A DNA stretch of 64,000 bases from Streptomyces clavifer (GCA_014651175.1 BMWJ01000008.1:270554-334553), one strand, 5' to 3'. Shown: positions 36,353-45,702, counted from the first letter of the stretch. A program made the numbers and translations. The notes: a model not told the origin generated them from the letters alone.

Positions 36353-37912
36353 TTACGCATCGCACAGGTCGGCCGCCGCATTCGATCCCGAATAGGTCGG
36401 GGCAGGGGTGGGGCTCTTGCTCGAATCGCCGGGTTCTTGACCGGAGGAATCCTTGTCGGAGCTGTGACCCCGCTGTGAATCCTCGCCATTGATTTCGTCG
36501 GCGGGGGCCACGGCCACGGGCTCGTCCTTGCGCAACCGCTCGAACAACTGGTCCGCGTCCGGCTGGATGAGCTCGTCCCTGTTCGGGTTCGCGTGGTACG
36601 GCTGCCGGGGCACGGTCAGGAACTGCACCTGCTCCGTCGGCACGTTCCGCATCCCGCGCACCAGGTCGTACAGGTCCCTGAGGGAGTCCAGGCCCGGATC
36701 CGTGGTGAGGGACTTGGTCGCCGCGTCCAGGACCGGGTAGAGCCGCGTCGGGTTGAGCAGGACGCCGTTGCTCTGCATCTTGTTGACGAGGGCCCCCAGG
36801 AACTTCTGCTGGCGGTCCATCCGCTCGGTGTCGCTGCCGTTGCCGATCGACTTGCGGGCGCGTACGTACCCCAGGGCCTCCTCGCCGTCCAGCGTCTGGC
36901 GCCCCGCGGGGAGCTCGAGGTGGGCGTCGTCGTCGTCGACCGGCTCCTTGAGGCAGACCTCGACGCCGTCCACGGCGTCGACCATGTCCTTGAATCCGTT
37001 GAAGTCGATGACCATGTGGTGGTCGACGCGAACGCCCGTCATCTTCTCCACGGTCCGGATCGTGCAGGCCGTGCCTCCGAGCTCGAAGGCCCAGTTGAAC
37101 TGGGCGAACTGCTTCTTCGTGGCCTTTCCGTCCCCCGTGTGGCAGCTGGGGATCTCGGCCATCAGGTCGCGCGGGATCGACACCGCGGTCGCGCTCCTGC
37201 GGTCCGCCGCGAGGTGCAGCAGGATCGTGGTGTCCGAGCGCTGACTGCCGCCGTCGTCCCGTCCGTACTTGCTGTTGTCGCCGGACCGGGTGTCGGAACC
37301 GATCAGCAGGATGTTCTGTGCGTTCTGCGCGATCGGCGTCGGACGCTCCTGCTCGTACGCCTTGAGTTCGGCCGCGGCGCTCGTATCCGTCGTGATGTTG
37401 CCGTCGAGCTTCTTGTACAGCCACCAGCCGACCCCCGCGGCGACCAGCACCAGGAACGAGGCGGCGAGGGCGGTCCAGCGGAGCCAGTGGCGTCTGCGCC
37501 CGGGGGTGCCGCCCTCCGGACGGGCGGCCCAGGTCTCGAATCCGGGGCCGTCCTTGCCGCTGCCGTCCTTGCCGTCGCCGTCGTGGCTCCCGCCGTCGTC
37601 GACGGCCTTAGGGGCGTCGTCGCTCTCGTCGCCTGCGGCCTCACGGGTGTCGTCGCTCTCGTCCCCGCCGCCCTCGCGGGCGTCGTGGCTCCGGTCCTCG
37701 TCGCCCCCGCCGCCGTCGTGGCTCTCGCCCCTGCCGTCGGCGCTCTCGTCCCCGGCGGTGAGGGAGCCGTCCTGCGGAGCCTGATCGGACTCCTCCGGCG
37801 GGGTGGCTCCGGAATCGTCCCGCGACCCGTCCTTCGCCTCGCCCCCGGCCGGGTGGTCGGGGCGGTCCGGGTCGACCGGGGGGCCGGCGCTGTCGCTCAC
37901 GTCTGCGTCCAT
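36353..37912 (-). CDS. LCP family glycopolymer ligase with acidic N-terminus, copy 5
   Basis: 519-aa protein. The first ~130 residues are extremely acidic and Gly/Ser/His-rich (DESDDTREAAGDESDD and similar near-repeats). A TM helix (WTALAASFLVLVAAGVGWWLY) and an LCP domain follow, with LIGSDTRSGDN, SIPRDLMAEIPSC and YVRARKSIGNGSDTERMDRQQKF. No LytR_C domain is present; the C-terminus is a Ser/Pro-rich tail ending LCDA. ATG 37912 has a poorly spaced GAAGG; GTG 37900 is an alternative. The acidic cytoplasmic region is unlike the basic ones of copies 2-4. Confidence 0.87.
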   Translation of the reverse strand: MDADVSDSAGPPVDPDRPDHPAGGEAKDGSRDDSGATPPEESDQAPQDGSLTAGDESADGRGESHDGGGGDEDRSHDAREGGGDESDDTREAAGDESDDAPKAVDDGGSHDGDGKDGSGKDGPGFETWAARPEGGTPGRRRHWLRWTALAASFLVLVAAGVGWWLYKKLDGNITTDTSAAAELKAYEQERPTPIAQNAQNILLIGSDTRSGDNSKYGRDDGGSQRSDTTILLHLAADRRSATAVSIPRDLMAEIPSCHTGDGKATKKQFAQFNWAFELGGTACTIRTVEKMTGVRVDHHMVIDFNGFKDMVDAVDGVEVCLKEPVDDDDAHLELPAGRQTLDGEEALGYVRARKSIGNGSDTERMDRQQKFLGALVNKMQSNGVLLNPTRLYPVLDAATKSLTTDPGLDSLRDLYDLVRGMRNVPTEQVQFLTVPRQPYHANPNRDELIQPDADQLFERLRKDEPVAVAPADEINGEDSQRGHSSDKDSSGQEPGDSSKSPTPAPTYSGSNAAADLCDA

Positions 37913-38088
37913 CCTTCGTGTTCGGCGGCGCGATGGGCCGCCGGTCGCAGAAGTAGACGGCTGAACCTCACGCTTGGTTGTGCATTCAGGCAGAGTGGTC
38001 CCTACCGCCCGATCATGTACCGCTGCCGAGGCTCAGCCCCGAGGGCTCGGCCCGCCGTGGGCCGGACGAGTGGACCTCAGGGCGCTTG

Positions 38089-38841
38089 TCATACCGCGGT
38101 GTTGGTGACCCGCTCGCTCTCGACGCGCTTCGCCAGGCCGTCCTCGTCCAGCCGGTCCTGATGGCGGCACAGGACCACCGACCCCCCGGCCGCCAGCGGT
38201 GCGAAGAGTCCGGCGGAGAGGCCTTCCCAGGTGTCGTACGTACGTCCCGTGAGCAGCCTCGACCCCGGGGCCAGCCCCAGTGCCGCCGCGTCCTCGCGGG
38301 CGCGTGCGACCAGCTGGTCCGCCGTCAGCCCGACGCCGGCCACGGCGAGCGCGGGGGCCGACGGATCCACCGGCGCGTACGGCGCGAAGCGGTCGCCCTG
38401 GCCGGGCACCTCCACCGCGTAGTCGGCGAACCCCTCGGGCGGCTGCGGGAAACGGCCGCCCAGTGGGCGCAGGGCCAGGGCCACCCGCTCGCCGCGGCAG
38501 GCGCGCGCCCGGTCCAGGGAGTCCGGCCCGGTGACCACCAGATCGGCGGAGGCGGGGTCGCCCTGCACATCGGCGACGACACCGACCGAGGAGCAGGCGA
38601 GCAGCCAGACCGCGGACTGCCAGTGCGCGGGCAGCAGCAGGGCGAGCCGGTCGCCCGGCTCCGCGGCCAGGTCGCCCTGCAGCAGATTGGCGGTCTTGGC
38701 CACCCAATTGGCGAAGGTGGCCACCGACAGTTCGACGCGCTCTCCGGTTGCGTCGTCGTAGAAGGTGACGAGTGGGCGGGCCGGGTCCGCGGCGAGCGCG
38801 GATCGCAGCAGGTCGGCGGGGGTGCGATCGCTGGCGTTCAT
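38089..38841 (-). CDS. TIGR03089-type protein (truncated acyl-adenylase-like)
   Basis: 250-aa protein resembling only the N-terminal part of AMP-dependent acyl-CoA synthetases (DLLRSALAADPARPLVTFYDDATGERVELSV, then WVAKTANLLQGDLAAEPGDRLALLLPAHWQSAVWLLAC). The family is recognised as TIGR03089 in actinobacteria, where it sits near LCP genes (Rv3268 beside Rv3267 in M. tuberculosis). No complete SGTTG-type ATP loop or hinge lysine region is present, so ordinary adenylation is unlikely. Function unknown. Confidence 0.82.
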   Translation of the reverse strand: MNASDRTPADLLRSALAADPARPLVTFYDDATGERVELSVATFANWVAKTANLLQGDLAAEPGDRLALLLPAHWQSAVWLLACSSVGVVADVQGDPASADLVVTGPDSLDRARACRGERVALALRPLGGRFPQPPEGFADYAVEVPGQGDRFAPYAPVDPSAPALAVAGVGLTADQLVARAREDAAALGLAPGSRLLTGRTYDTWEGLSAGLFAPLAAGGSVVLCRHQDRLDEDGLAKRVESERVTNTAV

Positions 38842-38981
38842 CCGCGCAAGGGTACGCGCCGGGTGCGGGCGGGGCGGGGCGTGAGGGGCGCGGTGTCCAC
38901 CGGTTCGGCAGACGGTGCGTCAAGTGGGGTCAGCCACCCTCCAGTAGCCGGGAATGGCATGATCTGTCCAGGATTTCCTGT

Positions 38982-40433
38982 ATGCATGCACTTCTTGCAA
39001 CCTCGATCGGCGTCACCTGCGCGGCGGCACTCACCCTCCCGCTCGCCGCGCCTGCGCCCGCCGCCCCCGTGCCTGCCCCGGGCGCCCACGCGCCCGCGGC
39101 CTCGGCTGCCGAACCGTCCGGTTCCACGCAGTCCCTGCCCCTGCGGCCGCTCACCGAAGCGTCCCCCCGGGCCACCGAATCCGTGTCCCCCCTCGCACGA
39201 GGGCTGCGGCAGCGCGACGCGCACCGCTTCTCCCTCGTCGGCGTGGTCTGGGACGACGCCGACGCCGAACTGCACGGCACCGTCCAGGTCCGGGCCCGTG
39301 CGACCGGCACCGGACGGTGGTCCGGCTGGCAGGACCTCGAGACGCACAACACCGACCACGCCGCCGACGCCGGCAGTGCCGAGCGCACGTCGGGCAGGGT
39401 CCGCGGCTCCACCGCCCCGCTCTGGGTCGGTGACTCGGACGGCGTGGAGGTACGCGTGCGGTCCGGGGACTCCGGACCGCAGAACCGTGCCGGAGGCACC
39501 GCACCCCTGCCCGAGGGCCTTCGGGTGGAGCTCGTCGACCCGGGTGACGACCCGCAGCAGCCGCCGACCGCCGGCGACCCGGTCACGGTCACCCCGACCA
39601 CCGGCACTCCCGCCACCGGCACTCCCGCCGTGGGCACGCCGGCCACGGTCACCCCCGTCACCTCCCCCCAGCCGGGCGCGCTCCCCGAAGCCGCGGGCCT
39701 CAGCCTGGCCGCGGCCGAGAGCTCCGCGGTCAACGCCGACCTCGCCCCGCTCGGAGCCACCGAGATCCCCGCCCTGAGCAAGGCCGAGTCGGAGGAGCAG
39801 GCGGTCGTCGCGGCGGGCGCCAAGCCGTTCGTGGGGCCCCGCCCGCGCATCGTCACGCGCAAGGGCTGGGGCGCCGACGAGAGCATCAGGGAGCGCGCCT
39901 TCGCGTACACCACGACCGTCAAGGCGGCCTTCATCCACCACAGCGCCACGGGCAACAACTACACCTGCTCCCAGGCGCCCTCCGTCCTGCGCAGCATCTA
40001 CCGCTACCACGTCAAGAGCAGCGGATGGCGCGACTTCGGCTACAACTTCGCCGTCGACAAGTGCGGAAACATCTACGAAGGCCGCGCGGGGGGCGTGACC
40101 AAGCCGGTCCTCGGCGCCCACACGCTCGGCTTCAACTCCAAGAGCATGGGCATCGCCGTCCTCGGGACCTACAGCGCGAAGAACCCGCCGGCCGCCGCGG
40201 TGACCGCGATCGCCAAGCTCACGGCCTGGAAGCTCGGTCTGTTCGGCCGCAACCCCAAGAGCAAGGTCACGCTCGTCTCCGGCGGCAGCGGCAAGTACAA
40301 GAAGGGCGCCAACGTCAAGCTCAACGTCATCTCCGGTCATCGCGACGGTTTCGCAACCGAATGCCCCGGAAGCCGTCTCTACAAGAAGCTGGGCACGGCC
40401 CGGACCAGCTCGGCCCGGCTGCAGGGCCGCTGA
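38982..40433 (+). CDS. Secreted PGRP/N-acetylmuramoyl-L-alanine amidase (amidase_2 fold)
   Basis: 483-aa exported protein. A signal peptide is evident (MHALLATSIGVTCAAALTLP, cleavage probably after an AxA near residue 27). A beta-sandwich-like region follows (VGVVWDDADAELHGTVQVRARATG, about 85-190), then a Thr/Pro linker with repeated TGTPA/VGTPA units, then the amidase/PGRP domain (about 285-470): IVTRKGWGADES, AAFIHHSATGNNYTC (zinc His), GWRDFGYNFAVDKCGNIYEGRAGG and ISGHRDGFATECPG (zinc His and Cys). ATG 38982 has AGGA nine bases upstream. It probably cleaves peptide from glycan strands in the wall. Confidence 0.9.
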   Translation: MHALLATSIGVTCAAALTLPLAAPAPAAPVPAPGAHAPAASAAEPSGSTQSLPLRPLTEASPRATESVSPLARGLRQRDAHRFSLVGVVWDDADAELHGTVQVRARATGTGRWSGWQDLETHNTDHAADAGSAERTSGRVRGSTAPLWVGDSDGVEVRVRSGDSGPQNRAGGTAPLPEGLRVELVDPGDDPQQPPTAGDPVTVTPTTGTPATGTPAVGTPATVTPVTSPQPGALPEAAGLSLAAAESSAVNADLAPLGATEIPALSKAESEEQAVVAAGAKPFVGPRPRIVTRKGWGADESIRERAFAYTTTVKAAFIHHSATGNNYTCSQAPSVLRSIYRYHVKSSGWRDFGYNFAVDKCGNIYEGRAGGVTKPVLGAHTLGFNSKSMGIAVLGTYSAKNPPAAAVTAIAKLTAWKLGLFGRNPKSKVTLVSGGSGKYKKGANVKLNVISGHRDGFATECPGSRLYKKLGTARTSSARLQGR

Positions 40434-40512
40434 CCGGGAGGGCCCGCGACGGTCTGCATACACTGGCCAGCCGATACGAGGCCCGGCCCCATCAGGAAGC
40501 AGAGACGGCGCT

Positions 40513-41604
40513 GTGACAGAGGCAAGAGAAGCGATCCTGCTGGTCGGTGGCAAGGGCACCCGGCTGCGGCCACTCACGGTGCACACCCCGAAGCCGATGG
40601 TTCCGGCCGCGGGCGTCCCGTTCCTCACGCACCAGTTGGCGCGTGCCCGGGCGGCCGGGGTGGAGCACATCGTGCTCGCCACGTCCTACCTGGCGGAGGT
40701 CTTCGAGCCGTACTTCGGCGACGGCTCGTCGCTCGGACTCTCCATCGAGTACGTCACCGAGCGCGAGCCGCTCGGTACCGGCGGAGCCATTCGCAACGTG
40801 GCGTCGCGGCTGGCCTCGGGCCCGGACGAGCCCGTCCTCATCTTCAACGGGGACATCCTCACCGGGCTCGACATCCGGGCCCTGGTCGCGTCGCACGCCA
40901 CGTCCGGGGCGGACGTCTCCCTGCACCTCGCCAGGGTGGAGGACCCGCGCGCCTTCGGTCTCGTGCCGACGGACGACTCGGGCAGGGTGACGGCCTTCCT
41001 GGAGAAGCCGCAGACACCCGAGGAGATAGTCACCGACCAGGTCAACGCGGGGGCGTACATCTTCCGCCGCTCGGTCATCGACACCATTCCGGCCGGCCGG
41101 CCGGTGTCCGTGGAGCGTGAGACGTTCCCCGGCCTGCTCGCCTCCGGAGCACACCTCCAGGGCATGGTCGACTCCACCTACTGGCTGGACCTCGGCACCC
41201 CGCAGGCGTTCGTACGCGGCTCGGCCGACCTGGTCCTGGGCCGCGCCCCCTCCCCGGCCGTGCCCGGCCGCTGCGGCGACCGGCTCGTCCTGCCCACCGC
41301 GTCCGTTGCCGCCGACGCCAAGCTCACCGGCGGCACGGTCATCGGTGAGGGCGCGCTGATCGGCGAGGGCGCCCGGATCACCGGGTCCACCGTGCTGGCC
41401 GGCGCCGTCGTCGAACCGGGTGCCGTGATCAGCGACTCACTGATCGGGGCCGGCGCCCGGATCGGCAGCCGTACGGTCCTCGCGGGCGCGGTGATCGGCG
41501 ACGGTGCGCAGGTCGGAGCCGACAACGAACTGCGCGACGGGGTCCGGGTCTGGTGCGGCGCGGTCCTTCCGGACGCCTCGGTCCGCTTCTCGTCCGACCA
41601 GTGA
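40513..41604 (+). CDS. NDP-sugar pyrophosphorylase, probable mannose-1-phosphate guanylyltransferase
   Basis: 363-aa nucleotidyltransferase. EAILLVGGKGTRLRPLTVHTPKP is the nucleotide-binding signature, IFNGDIL the metal Asp, and FLEKPQTPEEI the sugar-binding segment. The C-terminal ~100 residues form a left-handed beta-helix of hexapeptides (VIGEGALIGEGARITGSTVL and so on). It occupies the position of M. tuberculosis Rv3264c, a mannose-1-phosphate guanylyltransferase, and the window also contains manB and manA, so GDP-mannose is the likely product. Glucose-1-phosphate thymidylyl- or uridylyltransferase activity is an alternative. Confidence 0.86.
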   Translation: MTEAREAILLVGGKGTRLRPLTVHTPKPMVPAAGVPFLTHQLARARAAGVEHIVLATSYLAEVFEPYFGDGSSLGLSIEYVTEREPLGTGGAIRNVASRLASGPDEPVLIFNGDILTGLDIRALVASHATSGADVSLHLARVEDPRAFGLVPTDDSGRVTAFLEKPQTPEEIVTDQVNAGAYIFRRSVIDTIPAGRPVSVERETFPGLLASGAHLQGMVDSTYWLDLGTPQAFVRGSADLVLGRAPSPAVPGRCGDRLVLPTASVAADAKLTGGTVIGEGALIGEGARITGSTVLAGAVVEPGAVISDSLIGAGARIGSRTVLAGAVIGDGAQVGADNELRDGVRVWCGAVLPDASVRFSSDQ

Positions 41605-41660
41605 AAGGTCTCCGTCGGCCGTACCCTCGGTAGGCACCCCGACGACCGAGGACCTCACCC

Positions 41661-42659
41661 GTGGCAGGACGCTTCGCACCCCGCACCACCGCCGTGCCCC
41701 GCCGGCAGGCGGTGGTCACGGGCCCGTACGCCCCGCCGCTGGAGCGGACCTGGACACCACCCGGCCCAATCGACCTGCGTCTGGTCCTGGGTCCTCTGCG
41801 GCGCGGCCCGGCGGACCCCACGTACCGGGCCCTGCCCGACGGGTCGTTCTGGCGGGCCACCCGCACCCCGGCCGGCCCCGGCACCCTGCGCGTCTCGGCG
41901 GCCCCCGGCGGGCAGGTCTCCGCGGTGGCCTGGGGCCCGGGCGCGCAGTGGCTGCTGGACGGGCTCCCCGGGCTGCTCGGTGCGGACGACGACCCGGACG
42001 CCTTCCGCCCGCGGCACCGGCTGGTCGCCGTGGCCCGGCAGCGCAGGCCGGGGCTGCGGCTGCTGCGCACCGGGCTGGTCATGGAGTCCCTGATCCCGTC
42101 GGTCCTGGAACAGAAGGTCACCACCGACGAGGCCTACCGCGCCTGGCGGCTGCTCGTCCGCACCCACGGCACCCCGGCCCCCGGCCCGGCGGACGGGCCG
42201 TTCGGCACGTACGGCCTGTACGTCATGCCGGATGCCCGGACGTGGTCGCTGATCCCCTCGTGGGAGTGGCACCGCGCGGGCGTGGACGCCAAACGCTCGG
42301 CGACGATCCTGCGCGCGGTGCGGGTCGCCCGCCGCATGGAGGAGGCGGCGTCGATGGAGCTGCCCGAGGCGATGGCGCGCCTTGAGCTGATCCCGGGCAT
42401 CGGCCCCTGGACGGCGGCGGAGACACTGCAGCGCTCGAACGGCGCGGCCGACGCGGTCACGGTCGGTGACCTCCACCTGCCCGGCATCGTCGGGTACGCC
42501 CTGGCGGGCAACCGGAGCGCCGACGACGAGGAGATGCTGTCGCTTCTCGCCCCGTACGAGGGCCAGCGCCACCGGGCGGCACGGCTGATCATGCTCTCGG
42601 GCCACATCCCGCCGCGACGCGCCCCGCGCATGACACCACGCGACATCGCCCGGCTCTAG
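41661..42659 (+). CDS. DNA-3-methyladenine glycosylase II-like (HhH-GPD, AlkA family)
   Basis: 332-aa base-excision repair protein. The C-terminal half contains the helix-hairpin-helix LELIPGIGPWTAAETL and the catalytic Asp in VTVGDLHLPG, the HhH-GPD signature. VLEQKVTTDEAYRAWRLL is the first helix of the domain. The N-terminal ~110 residues correspond to the AlkA-type beta domain. It removes alkylated purines from DNA. There are no Fe-S cysteines at the end, so an EndoIII/MutY type is excluded. GTG 41661 has an upstream GAGGA. Confidence 0.9.
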   Translation: MAGRFAPRTTAVPRRQAVVTGPYAPPLERTWTPPGPIDLRLVLGPLRRGPADPTYRALPDGSFWRATRTPAGPGTLRVSAAPGGQVSAVAWGPGAQWLLDGLPGLLGADDDPDAFRPRHRLVAVARQRRPGLRLLRTGLVMESLIPSVLEQKVTTDEAYRAWRLLVRTHGTPAPGPADGPFGTYGLYVMPDARTWSLIPSWEWHRAGVDAKRSATILRAVRVARRMEEAASMELPEAMARLELIPGIGPWTAAETLQRSNGAADAVTVGDLHLPGIVGYALAGNRSADDEEMLSLLAPYEGQRHRAARLIMLSGHIPPRRAPRMTPRDIARL

Positions 42660-42692
42660 CCGGCGGGGGAGCGGACCGGAGCCCTGTCCGCC

Positions 42693-44015
42693 TCATCGCA
42701 CCGCGATGAACGCCCCCGCGTCCCGCGCGCCCCGCTCCTTCGGTGCCTGCGCCGCGTGTCCCACGGCCACCGCGCCCAGCGGATCCCAGCTGTCCGGCAG
42801 GTCCAGCACCTCACGCACCACGTCCCGGCAGAACATCGTCGAGGACACCCAGGCCGAGCCGAGCCGCTCGCCCGCGAGCGCCACGAGGAAGTTCTGCACG
42901 CCCGCGCCGGCCGCGACCACGAACATCTCGCGCTCCGCCGTGTCCCGCCGCGCGTCCCCGTAGGTGTGCGAGCCGTCCATCACCAGGCACGGCACCGCCA
43001 GATACGGCGCGTTGCGCAGGACGTCGCCCCGCCGCACCCGCTTGGCGATCGACTCCTCGCTCCGGCCGTCCCGGCGCAGGTCCTCGGTCCACGCGTCCCG
43101 CATCGCGTCGAGCAGCCGGGTCCGCGCGTCCGCCGACTCCAGCAGGACGAACCGCCACGGTGTCGTGTGGTGCGGTGCCGGCGCCGTCACGGCAGCCGCC
43201 ACGGCGCGCCGTACGGCCCCCGGGTCCACCGGCTCGTCGGTGAACTCCCGCACCGTGCGACGCAGGTGAAGGGCTTCCCGCACCGCTTCGGACGTCCCCA
43301 GCCGGAACATGTCGTCGGCGGCGGTCCGCACCATCGCCCGTGCGCCGCCCCCGGCGTCCCCGGGGGCCGCCACGACATGGGCCAGCCCTCGCACCACGGC
43401 GACCGGCAGGCCGGACGCCTTGCCCTTCACCAGGTCGCCGGCCGAGGCAAGTTCGTCGGCCGTGGCCACCACGGTCGCGCTCAGCGGATTGCCGTGCGCG
43501 TCCGTACCGCCGCGCAGGTCGTCGAGCACCCGGACGCCCGCCGCCCCGATGGCGACATCGGTCAGACCGTTGCGCCAGGGACGCCCGAAGGTGTCCGTGA
43601 CGACGACGCCGACCTCGACCCCGAGGGTGTCCCGCAGCCCGTCCCGGATCGCCCGTGCGGAGGCGTCCGGGTCCTCGGGCAGCAGCAGTACCGTGCCGGC
43701 CGGGGTGTTGGAGGCGTCGACGCCGGCAGCGGCCATCACGAGGCCCTGCCGGTTCTCCACGATCCTGAGCGTTCCGCGGCGGGCCACCACCCGGACCGTC
43801 TCGGCGTCGATGGCGGCCTCCCGGTCGGCGGCCTCCACGATCCGCCCCTCCGCCTTGGAGACGATCTTGGAGGTGACCAGCAGGACGTCGCCGTCCACGA
43901 GGCCCGGCTCGGTGGCGGCGATCAGCTTCGCCAGGTCGTCCCCCGTGCGCACCTCGGGCATCCCGGGCAGCGCCCACACGCGGTAGGAGGGTGCCCCGGC
44001 GGCAGGCCCGTTCAT
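42693..44015 (-). CDS. fbiB: Coenzyme F420:L-glutamate ligase, FbiB two-domain type
   Basis: 440-aa fusion. The N-terminal CofE domain (about 1-245) adds gamma-linked glutamates to F420-0 using [43 protein letters not shown] and [20 protein letters not shown] are the diagnostic segments. The C-terminal nitroreductase-like FMN domain (about 250-440: [21 protein letters not shown]) is the part that reduces dehydro-F420-0 in actinobacteria. ATG 44015 overlaps the fbiA stop (ATGA), as expected for the conserved fbiAB operon. F420 serves redox enzymes including those in antibiotic biosynthesis. Confidence 0.95.
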   Translation of the reverse strand: MNGPAAGAPSYRVWALPGMPEVRTGDDLAKLIAATEPGLVDGDVLLVTSKIVSKAEGRIVEAADREAAIDAETVRVVARRGTLRIVENRQGLVMAAAGVDASNTPAGTVLLLPEDPDASARAIRDGLRDTLGVEVGVVVTDTFGRPWRNGLTDVAIGAAGVRVLDDLRGGTDAHGNPLSATVVATADELASAGDLVKGKASGLPVAVVRGLAHVVAAPGDAGGGARAMVRTAADDMFRLGTSEAVREALHLRRTVREFTDEPVDPGAVRRAVAAAVTAPAPHHTTPWRFVLLESADARTRLLDAMRDAWTEDLRRDGRSEESIAKRVRRGDVLRNAPYLAVPCLVMDGSHTYGDARRDTAEREMFVVAAGAGVQNFLVALAGERLGSAWVSSTMFCRDVVREVLDLPDSWDPLGAVAVGHAAQAPKERGARDAGAFIAVR

Positions 44016-44968
44016 GCCCGGACCTCCTCGGCCAGGGCCAGTGCCTGCCGCGCCATCTCGGCCGTCGTGTCCACGTCCGTCATCATCAGCGGGACGGCCC
44101 GGCAGCGGATGCCCGCCGTCTCCACCTCGGCCACGGTCCCGGCGTCCACGGTGTCGACCAGCCAGCCGTCCAGCAGTCCCGACCCGTAGTGCCGCGCGAC
44201 GGCGGAGGCCGTCGAGTCGACGCCGACCGCGGCCGGGACCTTGTCGGCCATGCCCCGCACCGGAGCGTCACCGACGATGGGGGAGAGCCCCACGACCGGT
44301 ACCCCGGCCTCGGCGATCGCCTCACGGATGCCGGGGACGGCGAGGATGGTGCCCACCGACACGACGGGGTTCGACGGGGGGAAGAGGATGACGTCGGCCT
44401 CGGCGATGGCCTCCAGGACACCCGGCGCGGGCTTGGCCTGCTCGGCGCCGACCGGCACGATCGCCTGCGCCGCCACGGAGGCGCGCATCTTCACCCAGTA
44501 CTCCTGGAAGTGGATGGCCCTGCTCTCGCCGTCGACGTCGACGGCGACATGTGTCTCGACGCGGTCGTCGGACATGGGGATCAGCCGGACGCCAGGCTTC
44601 CAGCGGGCGCAGAGCGCCTCGGTGACCGCGCTCAGCGGATAGCCGGCGCCGAGCATCTGCGTACGGACGATATGGGTCGCGAAGTCACGGTCGCCCAGCC
44701 CGAACCACTCGGGTCCCACGCCGTACGCCGCCAGCTCCTCCTTGACCTGGAAGCTCTCGTCCGTACGCCCCCAGCCCTGTTCCTCGTTGATGCCACCGCC
44801 GAGGGTGTACATCACGGTGTCCAGGTCGGGGCAGACCTTCAGCCCGAACAGATGGATGTCGTCGCCGGTGTTGCCGATCACCGTGATGTCCGCTTCGGGA
44901 GCGGCCTGTTTGAGGCCACGCAGGAAACGAGCACCACCGATACCGCCGGCCAGAACCACAATGCGCAT
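44012..44968 (-). CDS. fbiA: Phospholactate/PEP transferase for F420 biosynthesis
   Basis: 318-aa CofD-family enzyme that transfers the 2-phospho-L-lactyl or enolpyruvyl moiety from its GDP-linked donor to Fo. [19 protein letters not shown] is the nucleotide-binding N-terminus, [30 protein letters not shown] the Fo-binding region, and [25 protein letters not shown] the conserved central segment. It is coupled to fbiB by overlap. In actinobacteria the donor carries phosphoenolpyruvate, giving dehydro-F420-0, which FbiB reduces. A 51-bp tandem repeat lies directly upstream of the start. Confidence 0.95.
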   Translation of the reverse strand: MRIVVLAGGIGGARFLRGLKQAAPEADITVIGNTGDDIHLFGLKVCPDLDTVMYTLGGGINEEQGWGRTDESFQVKEELAAYGVGPEWFGLGDRDFATHIVRTQMLGAGYPLSAVTEALCARWKPGVRLIPMSDDRVETHVAVDVDGESRAIHFQEYWVKMRASVAAQAIVPVGAEQAKPAPGVLEAIAEADVILFPPSNPVVSVGTILAVPGIREAIAEAGVPVVGLSPIVGDAPVRGMADKVPAAVGVDSTASAVARHYGSGLLDGWLVDTVDAGTVAEVETAGIRCRAVPLMMTDVDTTAEMARQALALAEEVRA

Positions 44969-44979
44969 GGAGACCAGTC

Positions 44980-45081
44980 TGTCAGGCGGAGCCTGTCCGG
45001 TGTGGGGTGGTGGTGGGCGACGGGTGGGACTGTCGGGCGGAGCCTGTCCGGTGTGGGGTGGTGGTGGGCGACGGGTGGGAC
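44980..45081. repeat. Two tandem 51-bp repeats with G-quadruplex potential
   Basis: Unit 1 (44980-45030) and unit 2 (45031-45081) differ at one base (A/G at the fifth position). TGTCAGGCGG occurs again at 45099, hinting at a decayed third unit. Each plus-strand unit contains four G-runs of three or more separated by 7, 4 and 1 bases, meeting the usual G-quadruplex rule. The array lies 12 bases upstream of the fbiA ATG and just after the cysteine dioxygenase stop. Confidence 0.85.
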
Positions 45082-45101
45082 TGTCCGGTCCTGGTGGGCT
45101 G

Positions 45102-45602
45102 TCAGGCGGGTACGGCGTCCAGGGCGGCCTGGGCGCACTGCGTGGCGTGCATGGGCATGTCGGTCAGGCCCGGGTAGTAGACGTGCAGGCTGACGGCAGG
45201 GGCGAGGGCGTCGTTGACGACCTCGTGGACGTAACCGGGTGCGAAGACGCGCTGTGCGCCGGCGTCCAGGGTGTGCGTCCCGTGTTCCGTGCGCTCCGTC
45301 AGTTCGCCCTCCAGCACGGTGAGTACACCGGAGGACGGGCCGTGGTCGTGGAGCCCGCTGCCCTGGCCGGGGATCCAGCTGAGCAGCCACACCTCGTAAC
45401 CCGGGCCGGTCTGCAGCCGGTGGTACCAGCGAGTCGTGGTGTCGTACCGGACGAGCGGGGCCCAACGGGCGCGGTTGGCGGCGATCGTGCGGGCGAGTCC
45501 GACGAACTCGGCCACGGTGGACGGGTGCGGGCGGGCCGGCTGGAGGAGGTGCTGTACCTCGAGGATGTCGCCGGCGATCTGCAGGTCGCTGTCGCTGTTC
45601 AT
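45102..45602 (-). CDS. Cysteine dioxygenase (cupin, type I)
   Basis: 166-aa iron enzyme that oxidises L-cysteine to cysteine sulfinate. The cupin iron ligands are H85 and H87 in GLHDHG and H126 in FAPGYVHEVVND; VLTVLEGELTE is the first cupin motif. Length and layout match bacterial cysteine dioxygenases. ATG 45602 has GAGGAAA ending ten bases upstream. The frame is open to 45956, but that extension is not protein-like, and a separate short Cys-rich frame runs across it. The upstream leader (45603-45798) probably regulates the gene. It sits between fbiA and whiB, a place where M. tuberculosis has no such gene. Confidence 0.9.
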   Translation of the reverse strand: MNSDSDLQIAGDILEVQHLLQPARPHPSTVAEFVGLARTIAANRARWAPLVRYDTTTRWYHRLQTGPGYEVWLLSWIPGQGSGLHDHGPSSGVLTVLEGELTERTEHGTHTLDAGAQRVFAPGYVHEVVNDALAPAVSLHVYYPGLTDMPMHATQCAQAALDAVPA

Positions 45603-45702
45603 GGGTGCGGTGTTTCCTCGGCATGGATGCGCGTGCGGGGGGTGTCGCGGAAAGCCCGAAAGCGGTGGAGAGGGCTGGATCAGAGCTGGAGCGCTACAGG
45701 CT

